The notes under the pieces: model-generated
Databases searched by the model: none
Told to the model about the DNA's origin: nothing
The model's input: the letters and a program-made list of their open reading frames with translations, nothing else
In this document: one piece after another, positions 8,341 through 14,512 of the stretch
Position numbering within the stretch: the stretch's first letter is position 1
Layout of the letters: each line of letters opens with the position of its first letter
NCBI GenBank assembly: GCA_964624255.1
Contig: CAZUWV010000036.1
Span: 1-14,535 of the forward strand
Source of the DNA: JAUZQZ01 sp964624255
GTDB taxonomy: Bacteria; Pseudomonadota; Zetaproteobacteria; Mariprofundales; Mariprofundaceae
Length of the DNA: 14,535 bases
Direction of reading: 5' to 3'
Position numbers and translations under genes: made by a program

Positions 8341-8899
8341 CCAGCACCTCGCCCGACGAGCCCTCAAGCCGCCGGGCATGCCCCAACGAATGGCGGAAAT
8401 GCACCCAGTCCCACTGTTTACCCGGATCCCATTTCCGGCCCGGCGCAATATCGCAGTGGCCGACGATGCGTTGCGTGCTGATACCCGGACAAGTTCCCAT
8501 CAATACCCGACACAGGCGCGCGGTTTCCCTGTATTGTGCGTCGGAAAAGGAGCCTAGTTCATCACCGATCATTTCGATACCGATGGAGTAGTCATTGCAA
8601 CCCACCCTTCCTTCCCATGCCGATGCTCCCGCATGCCAGGCGCGCCGCGACACAGGAACGAATTGCGTTATAACGCCAGATCTGTCCACCACGAAATGTG
8701 CCGACACGCGCAGGCCATCCAGTTCGGCAAATGATGCATGCGCAGCCACATCCAGTTGTCCGGTAAACAATGCCTCCACATGACCCATACCATACCGCCC
8801 CGGTGGTAAACTGATCGCATGCAGCACAACCAGATCAATCTCCGTACCGTCTGGACGCGCATTGTGATGAGGGGAAACAAGTTGACGCATGGGCACCAT
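8330..8899 (-). CDS. ampD: 1,6-anhydro-N-acetylmuramyl-L-alanine amidase AmpD
   Basis: Cytoplasmic zinc amidase of the amidase_2 fold that removes the peptide from anhydromuropeptides during peptidoglycan recycling; its loss raises AmpR-controlled beta-lactamase in enterobacteria. The product has 189 residues, close to the usual AmpD size. The zinc ligands are visible as H27 (in LVVLHAIS), H148 (in GHCDIAPG) and D158 (in KWDPG). E109 in SIGIEMIG fits the conserved acidic position, and SAHFVVDRSGVITQFVP is a family hallmark. No signal peptide is seen, which fits AmpD rather than a periplasmic AmiD. The start is at 8899, with a second ATG at 8890 possible; GGATGAG lies about 10 bases upstream. 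It is the first gene of a pair with the overlapping hydroxylase gene. Confidence 0.94.
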   Translation of the reverse strand: MVPMRQLVSPHHNARPDGTEIDLVVLHAISLPPGRYGMGHVEALFTGQLDVAAHASFAELDGLRVSAHFVVDRSGVITQFVPVSRRAWHAGASAWEGRVGCNDYSIGIEMIGDELGSFSDAQYRETARLCRVLMGTCPGISTQRIVGHCDIAPGRKWDPGKQWDWVHFRHSLGHARRLEGSSGEVLDGT

Positions 8900-8913
8900 G
8901 CTGCGTTCTCATC

Positions 8914-8931
8914 CCGTGCGTGCAAGCACGG
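8914..8931 (-). other. Small hairpin in the ampD leader
   Basis: CCGTGC (8914-8919) and GCACGG (8926-8931) form a perfect 6-bp stem with a 6-base loop, 15 bases upstream of the ampD start codon. It would be transcribed as part of the ampD leader. There is no T-run, so it is not a terminator. It could be chance or a minor leader structure. Confidence 0.25.
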
Positions 8932-8958
8932 ATTATGATCCACATGTGAAATGACCGG

Positions 8959-9013
8959 GAGCCAATTGCAAAACTCTGGGTGGGGAAACCGATCATCGCT
9001 CACGAGTTTTATA
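8959..9013 (-). repeat. Internally deleted, decayed copy of the MITE-like element upstream of ampD
   Basis: Positions 8959-8974 match the 16-bp terminal repeat at 14 of 16 positions (GAGCCAATTGCAAAAC). The run TTGCAAAACTCTGGGTGG at 8966-8983 is an exact 18-base match to the minus strand of the intact element (14250-14267). From 8984 the sequence GGGAAACCG, then CGCTCACGAGTTTT, closely resembles the inner right arm of the copy next to lgt (GGGAAGCCGG, then CGCTCACGCGTTTT). The opposite terminal repeat has decayed into an AT-rich run. This looks like the two ends of one element joined by an internal deletion. The right boundary is uncertain. Confidence 0.65.
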
Positions 9014-9035
9014 ATATAAAGCCTGTCATACCCAA
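9008..9035 (-). promoter_or_regulatory. Possible promoter for ampD
   Basis: Read on the minus strand, TTGGGT (complement of 9030-9035) and TATAAA (complement of 9008-9013) are separated by 16 bases, a reasonable sigma-70-like arrangement about 110 bases upstream of ampD. The -10 box falls inside the decayed end of the mobile-element remnant at 8959-9013, so the element may have supplied or altered it. The -35 match is weak. Confidence 0.28.
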
Positions 9036-9155
9036 GCATTCCTCCCGCACAAAACACGTTGCGCGCCTTTCGCGTAGATATCGATTGTTCCTTTGTCCAC
9101 ACCAAAACTCTCGCAGACACTTTGATGACTCTTGCGAAAAAGTCATACTGGGCCA

Positions 9156-9740
9156 ATGAGCATATTCCTCATTTGGCTTACAGGGCTGCTATTCGTCATT
9201 CTTCACAGTATTCTCGCAACACGGCGTTGTAAAAACATTTGCTATCGGCTCGGCGCGAAGCCAAAAACTTATCGTCTGGCCTATACGTTGACTGCAGCCA
9301 TATTAACCGTCCTGTGGCTCGGCTTTGTGTACCGATTGCCGGATAACGGGCTTTACCACATACGCGGCTGGGCGAACGGAGTCATGCGCGCCGTACAGCT
9401 TGCCGGACTGTGGCTCGCCGTGTCCTCATTGCGCGCCATCGACGCTGCCTCCTTTCTCGGCCTTCGCACCGTAGCCGATGACCAGGACAACTTTGTGGAA
9501 CGCGGCATCTATCGCCATATACGGCACCCGATGTATTCTGGCGTTATACTGATGCTGCTCGCCAGCCCGGCTCAGACCACCAATAGCCTGAATCTATTTG
9601 CCATTATCATTTTGTATTTTATCATTGGCTCACGACTTGAGGAGCAACGCATGCAAACCATCCATCATGAATACGCCGACTACCGACGGCGGGTATCGGC
9701 ATTTATTCCTTGTCCGGGGGCAAGGCGAGCCCGTGAATAG
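9156..9740 (+). CDS. Isoprenylcysteine carboxyl methyltransferase (ICMT/NnrU-like) membrane protein
   Basis: Small polytopic membrane protein of 194 residues. Hydrophobic segments lie at about 3-20, 42-59, 77-92, 128-138 and 147-158. The C-terminal half carries the ICMT-type S-adenosylmethionine-binding pattern: VERGIYRHIRHPMYSG (RHPMYSG at 123-129), then SRLEEQRM with E162 and E163, then EYADYRRRV. In eukaryotes this fold methylates prenylated cysteines; bacterial members are mostly uncharacterised and may methylate lipids or small hydrophobic substrates, so no substrate is proposed. The ATG at 9156 gives a sensible membrane-first N-terminus, though the ribosome site is weak. A stem of ATGACT/AGTCAT (9125-9130 with 9141-9146) lies just upstream and could affect initiation. 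The last 8 bases overlap the next gene. Confidence 0.83.
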   Translation: MSIFLIWLTGLLFVILHSILATRRCKNICYRLGAKPKTYRLAYTLTAAILTVLWLGFVYRLPDNGLYHIRGWANGVMRAVQLAGLWLAVSSLRAIDAASFLGLRTVADDQDNFVERGIYRHIRHPMYSGVILMLLASPAQTTNSLNLFAIIILYFIIGSRLEEQRMQTIHHEYADYRRRVSAFIPCPGARRARE

Positions 9741-10677
9741 GGTGAAAGATCGAGGGCTTGTGCTTGTCCTTGGCGGTGGCGGCGCTCGCGGACTAGCCCA
9801 TATCGGTGTCATCGAAGTCCTTGTGCGTGAAAAAATTCCCATTCGAGCTATCGTCGGCACCAGTATCGGCGCGGAAATCGGCGCTTTCTTTGCAGCGGGA
9901 ATGTCGAGCAGGGAGATGCGGGAACTTGCCTGCCGTATGGACTGGATATCCACCATGCGTCTGTTTACGCCCGATTTCAACGAATCCGGCGTTTCCGCTG
10001 GTAAGGGCATCCGCGAATACCTGACACCATACATGGCGGATAAAAAAATCGAGAATTTACCCACTGCATTCGCCGCTATTGCCGCCGACCTCTCCACCGG
10101 GGAGCAGGTCGTTATCCGCAGAGGCGATCTACTCGGTGCCGTGCGCGCCAGTATTTCCTATCCGGGCCTGCTTACGCCTTTCCAAAGGGAGGGCCGAACG
10201 CTGATTGATGGCGGAATGGTGAACCCCGTACCCTTTGATTGTGCAAGAGCGCTCTTTGGTGGTCCGGTCCTCGCAGTTCAGGTCCACCCTCAGGTTGAGA
10301 TGCATGCCGCACATCGGGAAAAGGAGGCCCCGGAATGGGACAAGAGGCTGAAAGAGTTGTTGGCTGATGCATGGCCAAATATGCCCTTACATCTCAGTCA
10401 ATGGTTTCAGGGATTCAGACGGAAGCACCAGTTTATATTTCATAAGGAGAGCGACCTTGGCGCCAGTTCAATTACGAACCAATCCCAGTTGATTGCTCAG
10501 GACATGATCATGCGTCTGCGCATGCAGATTTCGCCCCCGGACCTGTTGTTGAAGCCCGATATTAGCGAAATTGGTTCGCTGGAGTTCTATCGAGCTGAAG
10601 ATGCCATTCTCGTAGGTGCAGCGGCGGTGGAGGCTCAGTTAAACGCCATTCTTCAACTCCATTCAACGTTTATTTGA
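9733..10677 (+). CDS. Patatin-like phospholipase, RssA family
   Basis: Predicted lipid acyl hydrolase with the patatin Ser-Asp dyad. From the GTG at 9733 the product has 314 residues, close to E. coli RssA (301). The oxyanion-hole motif GGGGARG is at 14-20, the nucleophile motif GTSIG at 42-46 (S44), and the dyad aspartate in DGG at 159-161 (D159). There is no signal peptide, so it probably acts in the cytoplasm or at the inner membrane face. GTG at 9733 is preferred because it gives a family-length N-terminus just before the first strand and overlaps the upstream stop (GTGAATAG), with AAGGCGAG nearby. GTG 9742 and ATG 9667 are alternatives. The frame is open to 9598, but that part is shadow of the upstream gene. 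The overlap suggests co-expression with the methyltransferase-like protein. Confidence 0.88.
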   Translation: MNRVKDRGLVLVLGGGGARGLAHIGVIEVLVREKIPIRAIVGTSIGAEIGAFFAAGMSSREMRELACRMDWISTMRLFTPDFNESGVSAGKGIREYLTPYMADKKIENLPTAFAAIAADLSTGEQVVIRRGDLLGAVRASISYPGLLTPFQREGRTLIDGGMVNPVPFDCARALFGGPVLAVQVHPQVEMHAAHREKEAPEWDKRLKELLADAWPNMPLHLSQWFQGFRRKHQFIFHKESDLGASSITNQSQLIAQDMIMRLRMQISPPDLLLKPDISEIGSLEFYRAEDAILVGAAAVEAQLNAILQLHSTFI

Positions 10678-10678
10678 T

Positions 10679-11596
10679 ATGCAGAATCCTGCACAACTAA
10701 AAAACGCCCGTTTGATGCGGTTGGCTACATACGCCTCCATTATTACAGCCATCATCCTGATTGTCGCCAAGCTCGCTGCCTGGCTGTGGACCGATTCGAT
10801 CAGTATCCTGGCCTCGTTAATCGACTCATGCCTAGATGCGCTGGCATCTTTCATCAACCTGCTGGCCGTACACCATGCGCTTACGCCCGCAGATCGCGAA
10901 CATCGGTTCGGCCATGGGAAAGCGGAATCATTGGCCGGTTTGGGTCAATCCATGTTTATCGCAGGATCCGCCTGTTTCCTGCTACTGCAAGCCGCTGGCC
11001 GATTTATTCATCCGCAACCCGTGCACGTTGCCAGCATCGGCATCATCGTGATGATATTTTCGATTATCGCTACGCTGGTGCTGATGATGATTCAGCATCA
11101 CGCTATCAAACACTCCGCCTCCACGGCCATCCGGGCCGATTATCTTCATTATTCCACGGATCTGATAGTCAGTATCAGTGTTATCGCCGCTCTGGTCCTC
11201 GCTTCCTGGGGCTGGTCCGGATTCGATGCGCTCTTCGCCATCGGTATCGTTGCCTATATCCTCTACAGCTCATGGGGCATCGCCAGTGAAGCCATTCAAC
11301 ATCTGATGGATCATGAGCTTCCGGATACAGATCGTAAGCGCATTTATGACATTATTATCAGTCAAGAACATGTAAAGGGTATGCACGACTTGCGTACACG
11401 CCGTGGCGGTACAACGGCCTTTATCCAGTTTCATCTTGAGTTGAATGATGAACTGACGCTGTTCCACGCCCACACAATCTCCGATGCGGTGGAGGCCAGT
11501 ATCAGGAATATCTACCCAGATTCCGAAATTATTATCCACGAAGATCCGGCCAGTCTGGTAGAGCCGACTCCCGAATTCGATGATCGCGGCTGTTGA
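10679..11596 (+). CDS. fieF: Cation diffusion facilitator, FieF/YiiP type (divalent metal exporter)
   Basis: Proton-coupled exporter of divalent metals such as zinc or iron(II) across the inner membrane. The product has 305 residues against 300 in E. coli YiiP. The membrane metal site is intact: D49 and D53 in SLIDSCLDALASF, with H157 and D161 in RADYLHYSTD, matching E. coli D45, D49, H153 and D157 with a constant offset of 4. This DD-HD set is the zinc/cadmium/iron arrangement. The C-terminal cytoplasmic domain keeps the metal-binding pattern IQFHLEL, FHAH and IIHEDP. The ATG is one base after the patatin stop, with no clear ribosome site of its own, so translation is probably coupled. The product ends with a short acidic tail and a terminal cysteine. 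The exact metal cannot be decided from the sequence. Confidence 0.92.
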   Translation: MQNPAQLKNARLMRLATYASIITAIILIVAKLAAWLWTDSISILASLIDSCLDALASFINLLAVHHALTPADREHRFGHGKAESLAGLGQSMFIAGSACFLLLQAAGRFIHPQPVHVASIGIIVMIFSIIATLVLMMIQHHAIKHSASTAIRADYLHYSTDLIVSISVIAALVLASWGWSGFDALFAIGIVAYILYSSWGIASEAIQHLMDHELPDTDRKRIYDIIISQEHVKGMHDLRTRRGGTTAFIQFHLELNDELTLFHAHTISDAVEASIRNIYPDSEIIIHEDPASLVEPTPEFDDRGC

Positions 11597-11607
11597 TCTC
11601 TCCGTAA

Positions 11608-11643
11608 AAAGGTCGCCCGTGGATAGACGACCCGGCGACCTTT
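11608..11643 (+). terminator. Strong hairpin after fieF, probable transcription terminator
   Basis: AAAGGTCGCC (11608-11617) and GGCGACCTTT (11634-11643) pair perfectly over 10 bp with a 16-base loop, 11 bases past the fieF stop. The downstream T-run is only three bases, so it is an imperfect intrinsic terminator. It marks the end of the three-gene unit and separates it from the secretin-like gene. Confidence 0.6.
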
Positions 11644-11671
11644 CGCGAAATTACCGCCGCTGAGTCAACGA

Positions 11672-12595
11672 ATGCTACGCCGAATCACATACCTTCTCAT
11701 GATCGTCATTGCTTCGCTGGGTGTCATCGGTTTCGCCAGAGCGGAAACGGTTATCCTCGAGGTGCTGCACTTGCCATTACGGGAAGCTTCCGATGTTGTA
11801 AAAAGTCAGCTTTCCCACCAGGGCACGGCAGCCCAAATCCCATCCCGTCATATGTTGATCGTTCAGGATAATGCCGAACACATCAAACGCGCCCGCGCTT
11901 TGCTTAAGCGGCTGGATATTCTCGCGCCACAATTAAAAATACAGGTGGACGTGGAAGAGCGACAAACAAGCGACCAAACCGGCGCACGATTATCCGGTAT
12001 AATGCTGCCGGGAGGATGGGTGCGCATACAAACAGACCATAGCATCCGGCAGGAAAGCGGTCACCAACACTTCCTTTTGAGGGTCACATCCGGTCAATAC
12101 GGACGCATTGAAGCCGGACATATTCGCGCCATTCGACCTTCCATCCGATATTTTCTGCACCGCTATGGCGCACCTGATACACCCAACCTCGCATTGTTTC
12201 CAATAACGGCCGGGTTCGACGTACAGGCGCGGCTCACTGGCAAGAACAGCGTCCGCTTGCATATCCGCCCGTGGTTCGAGCGACAACGGCAGGAAACGAA
12301 TATCCAAGCGTATATGGAAATTTTACCAAGTCTGGGTTCAACTACCGCTACCAGACGGCCACCTGCCTCTCAGGCACCCATGCGCCTGAATATACAACCG
12401 CAACAGTCCAAGCATACTAAACATACCATCGTAACGGGTGCCGATACCAGGCTGACGGTCAAGCTGGGCGAAACGGTCACTCTGGCCGCCGTCCGGCAGA
12501 CGGCCAGAGTATTCGGAAGTGCCTTGATGGACCATTACGTCATGGCCGCCCACCGGTTTATCCTTCTTCGCCTGACGGTAACCCGGGCGAATTAG
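11672..12595 (+). CDS. Exported protein with secretin N-domain-like region, function unknown
   Basis: Not recognised as a named gene. The 307-residue product starts with a clear signal peptide (Arg-rich n-region, hydrophobic core to about 20, likely cleavage after ARA at 24). Residues 25-95 (ETVILEVLHLPLREASDVVKS onward, with an LIVQDNAEHIKRARALLKRLD run) match the beta-alpha-beta pattern of secretin N1/NolW-type short domains. Further on, GFDVQARLTGKNSVRLHIRPW (~196-216) and TRLTVKLGETVTLAAV near the C-terminus resemble the 'L.I.P' and 'V.dGet..l.G' strands of the secretin channel core. The full pore region and a lipobox are not evident, so it is not a complete secretin. It may be a periplasmic or outer-membrane accessory protein. 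The start has only a weak ribosome site. It converges on the EF-hand gene, 34 bp apart. Confidence 0.7.
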   Translation: MLRRITYLLMIVIASLGVIGFARAETVILEVLHLPLREASDVVKSQLSHQGTAAQIPSRHMLIVQDNAEHIKRARALLKRLDILAPQLKIQVDVEERQTSDQTGARLSGIMLPGGWVRIQTDHSIRQESGHQHFLLRVTSGQYGRIEAGHIRAIRPSIRYFLHRYGAPDTPNLALFPITAGFDVQARLTGKNSVRLHIRPWFERQRQETNIQAYMEILPSLGSTTATRRPPASQAPMRLNIQPQQSKHTKHTIVTGADTRLTVKLGETVTLAAVRQTARVFGSALMDHYVMAAHRFILLRLTVTRAN

Positions 12596-12629
12596 TCTGT
12601 AGAGGCTCTGTATTGTTCACAGACACAGC

Positions 12630-13073
12630 TTAACGTTTTAGCCGATACCAGTGCGCCATACGTGATTTCCAGAAGGCGCGGTATTCCTTATCCGTCACTT
12701 CACCATCGCCGTTCGTGTCCATGGCTGCGTAACGTGCTTCGGCATGTTTGCGTACCATAGCCATGTACTCGTCAAGTGATACGCCACCGGAAGCGTCCGT
12801 ATCCAGTTTCATAAAGCGGGCCACCACTTTATCGGTGGGTGTCAGGATGGTGAAAGGCTCACTAGTCATGGGTGCTTCGCCAGGCGAGGATTGATGGTCC
12901 GCACCCTCCCCTTCCGTTGTGGCGGGCGTATTGTCTGCGGGCATCTGGCTGACGTTTACGCTATTCCCGTGAATGGGGTTCACCAGACCCTCCGCAGACT
13001 CCTGAGTCCGTCCCGACAGGGGGCACAGACCCACCATCATCAACATGATTCCAACAGTGCTTACTAACCGCAT
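12630..13073 (-). CDS. Exported EF-hand calcium-binding protein
   Basis: Small protein of 147 residues from the ATG at 13073, which follows a strong GGGGGAG site. The frame stays open upstream to 13355, but that part overlaps thyA and its leader and has no coding logic. Residues 1 to about 23 form a signal peptide. A Ser/Pro/Glu/Thr-rich linker covers about 25-78. Two EF-hand loops follow: DTDASGGVSLDE (91-102) and DTNGDGEVTDKE (119-130), both with acidic residues at positions 1 and 12 and Gly at 6. The first has Ser at position 5 and Gly at 7, so it may bind calcium less well. The cysteine at 17 (VGLC) does not fit a canonical lipobox. The protein is presumably periplasmic; its role is unknown. 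It is divergent from thyA across 129 bp. Confidence 0.85.
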   Translation of the reverse strand: MRLVSTVGIMLMMVGLCPLSGRTQESAEGLVNPIHGNSVNVSQMPADNTPATTEGEGADHQSSPGEAPMTSEPFTILTPTDKVVARFMKLDTDASGGVSLDEYMAMVRKHAEARYAAMDTNGDGEVTDKEYRAFWKSRMAHWYRLKR

Positions 13074-13202
13074 CGAAACTCCCCCTGATCGTCTATTTCG
13101 CACAAACACGCCTTTTGGGCCAAGCGTAAAACCATGGGCGGAGATTGGCTCTTTTGCCAACAGCTTTCCATATCGGCAGTATATCGGTAACAGGAGACGA
13201 AT

Positions 13203-14036
13203 TTGAAGCAGTATCTTGACCTGATGCGCCACGCATGTGAATGCGGCACACAAAAAGGGGACCGTACCGGTACCGGCACAACATCCGTGTTTGGTTACCA
13301 GATGCGCTTCAATTTGTCTGAAGGGTTTCCGCTGGTTACGACCAAAAAAGTACACTTAAAATCCATCATCCATGAATTACTATGGTTTTTGAAAGGCGAT
13401 ACGAATATCAAATATCTCACCGACCATGGTGTGACCATCTGGAATGAGTGGGCTACGGATAATGGCGATCTTGGTCCAGTTTATGGTTATCAGTGGCGCA
13501 ACTGGCCACTGCCCGGCGGTGCTTTTGTTGACCAGATTTCAACCCTGATTGGGCAGATAAAGTCCAGCCCCGACTCTCGGCGGCTGATTGTTTCGGCCTG
13601 GAATGTGGCCGACCTTCCCGATGAATCTATTTCCCCACGAGGCAATGTCGCAGGTGGAAAAATGGCGCTGGCACCCTGTCATGCCTTTTTCCAGTTCTAT
13701 GTCGCCGGTGGTAAACTCTCCTGCCAGCTTTACCAGAGAAGCGCGGACATCCTGCTCGGCGTACCATTCAATATCGCTTCCTATGCACTACTGACGATGA
13801 TGGTGGCTCAGGTCTGCGATCTGCAAGCGGGCGACTTTGTCCATACCCTTGGTGATGCGCACATTTATACCAACCATATGGAACAGGTTAAAATACAACT
13901 GGCGCGGAAGCCTTATCCGTTGCCTCAAATGAAGCTGAACCCGGGCGTAAAGGGTATCTTCGATTTTACTTATGACGATTTCACCCTGCGGAGCTACCAG
14001 TGCCACCCTGGTATTCGTGCACCGATTGCAATTTGA
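13203..14036 (+). CDS. thyA: Thymidylate synthase
   Basis: Converts dUMP and methylene-tetrahydrofolate to dTMP and dihydrofolate in the cytoplasm. The product has 277 residues and is very close to E. coli ThyA (264). Visible motifs are GTQKGDRTGTGT, FPLVTTKK, the catalytic cysteine in MALAPCHAFFQFY (C159, E. coli C146), QRSADILLGVPFNIASYALL and the C-terminal APIAI. The start is TTG at 13203, supported by AGGAGA about 5 bases upstream and by the exact E. coli-like N-terminus MKQYL. The extra 13 residues lie in one block, about 138-151 (PDESISPRGNV region), just before the active-site segment; I believe similar insertions occur in other proteobacterial ThyA proteins. In E. coli thyA follows lgt directly, but here they are 8 kb apart. 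Confidence 0.97.
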   Translation: MKQYLDLMRHACECGTQKGDRTGTGTTSVFGYQMRFNLSEGFPLVTTKKVHLKSIIHELLWFLKGDTNIKYLTDHGVTIWNEWATDNGDLGPVYGYQWRNWPLPGGAFVDQISTLIGQIKSSPDSRRLIVSAWNVADLPDESISPRGNVAGGKMALAPCHAFFQFYVAGGKLSCQLYQRSADILLGVPFNIASYALLTMMVAQVCDLQAGDFVHTLGDAHIYTNHMEQVKIQLARKPYPLPQMKLNPGVKGIFDFTYDDFTLRSYQCHPGIRAPIAI

Positions 14037-14079
14037 GCCACTTCTCGACTTTCAGCGACAAGGACAGATTGTAACTCTT

Positions 14080-14095
14080 GAGGTAATTGCAAAAC
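14080..14095 (+). repeat. Solo, degenerate terminal repeat of the MITE-like element
   Basis: GAGGTAATTGCAAAAC matches the decayed terminal repeat at 8959-8974 at 14 of 16 positions and the consensus repeat of the intact element at 12 of 16. It lies 18 bases before the intact element, in the same orientation as its left end, with no obvious partner end. It may be the left end of an older element whose remainder was lost, next to which the intact copy inserted. Confidence 0.5.
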
Positions 14096-14113
14096 TCTCC
14101 AAATAATACTGAA

Positions 14114-14274
14114 GAGCCTCTTGCAAAACCTGCGAACGGCGGTCGGCTTCCCCACTTTGGCCCATTTCCGCGCTGGAATTTCGCTCCATGGAGCCACCAT
14201 GCACCTCATTCCATCCCGAAAACGGACTCAAAGTGGGATTGCCGCTCATCCACCCAGAGTTTTGCAAGAGGCTC
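14114..14274. mobile_element. 161-bp MITE-like palindromic element with perfect 16-bp terminal inverted repeats and a 4-bp target duplication
   Basis: The ends are GAGCCTCTTGCAAAAC (14114-14129) and its exact reverse complement (14259-14274). They are flanked directly by TGAA on both sides (14110-14113 and 14275-14278), a target-site duplication. Inside, CCCACTTTG (14151-14159) and CAAAGTGGG (14229-14237) are a second inverted pair, each exactly 37 bases from its end. TGGAAT/ATTCCA (14174-14179 and 14208-14213) form a third. A 12-bp palindrome, GCTCCATGGAGC, is at 14183-14194. The element could thus fold into one long imperfect hairpin. No credible coding frame is inside. Size, perfect ends and duplication fit a non-autonomous element moved by a transposase encoded elsewhere; the end sequence loosely recalls IS5-type ends, but that family assignment is a guess. 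It lies 77 bp past thyA. Confidence 0.85.
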
Positions 14275-14328
14275 TGAATTAACAGCGATTATAGCGCGAA
14301 GATAATCTCCCTTGCTGATAACCCATCT

Positions 14329-14359
14329 TTGTCAGCTTAAGCCAAAAAACAGTTAAAAT
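14329..14359 (+). promoter_or_regulatory. Possible sigma-70-type promoter in the AT-rich tail
   Basis: TTGTCA (14329-14334) matches the -35 consensus at 5 of 6 positions and TAAAAT (14354-14359) matches the -10 consensus at 5 of 6. The spacing is 19 bases, or 18 if TTAAAA at 14353 is used, which is slightly long. In an AT-rich stretch such matches arise easily by chance. It would drive rightward transcription through the small frame at 14412. Confidence 0.3.
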
Positions 14360-14411
14360 ACGAGGCGTCAAAATCATAAATCATTGATATATAAGGATAA
14401 TTAATTTTGGC

Positions 14412-14507
14412 ATGTGTCGTAGTGCCATACGAATCTATTTATTGATATTTACCATGGTTTATGCTTATGTTGTCCCGTTATTTGATAACGCAACTTTTAT
14501 TCTGTAA
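14412..14507 (+). CDS. Possible small hydrophobic protein, 31 residues
   Basis: An ATG frame of 31 codons encodes a peptide with a short basic start (MCRSAIR), a hydrophobic core (IYLLIFTMVYAYVVPLF) and a polar end. This could be a single membrane segment. It lies downstream of a promoter-like pair and ends within a small AT hairpin. The nearest ribosome-like site (AAGGA at 14393-14397) is 14 bases away, too far for good initiation. It may be chance; no family is recognised. Confidence 0.2.
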   Translation: MCRSAIRIYLLIFTMVYAYVVPLFDNATFIL

Positions 14508-14512
14508 AAGTT
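14492..14512 (+). terminator. Weak AT-rich hairpin, possible terminator
   Basis: AACTTTT (14492-14498) and AAAAGTT (14506-14512) form a perfect 7-bp stem with a 7-base loop, followed by T-rich sequence. Only one G-C pair is present, so it would be unstable. The stop codon of the small frame lies at the loop-stem junction. Confidence 0.25.

Noticed and set aside
8341..8448. Longer start for the fatty acid hydroxylase at 8448
   Set aside because: The extension lies within ampD, is Arg/Gly-rich and unlike the family; the ATG at 8340 has a good ribosome site.
9100..9146. CAAAACTCT and CTCTTGCGAAAA runs upstream of the methyltransferase-like gene that recall the mobile-element ends
   Set aside because: Matches are short and interrupted, with no inner-arm similarity, unlike the remnant at 8959.
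9598..9732. Longer start for the patatin gene at 9598
   Set aside because: It would overlap the methyltransferase-like gene by over 140 bases, and the extra residues precede a family-typical N-terminus without any domain sense.
12595..12624. Possible further element remnant (AGAGGCTCTG at 12601) and a GTCTGT/ACAGAC stem between the secretin-like and EF-hand genes
   Set aside because: Only about 8-10 bases match the element end and the TTGCAAAAC part is missing; the 6-bp stem has an 18-base loop and no T-run. Chance cannot be excluded.
13074..13355. Longer start for the EF-hand gene at 13355
   Set aside because: It would run through the start of thyA; the ATG at 13073 has a strong ribosome site and begins a signal peptide.
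14052..14267. Minus-strand 71-codon frame across the palindromic element
   Set aside because: It runs through the terminal repeats of a non-coding mobile element and reflects the repeat rather than a gene.
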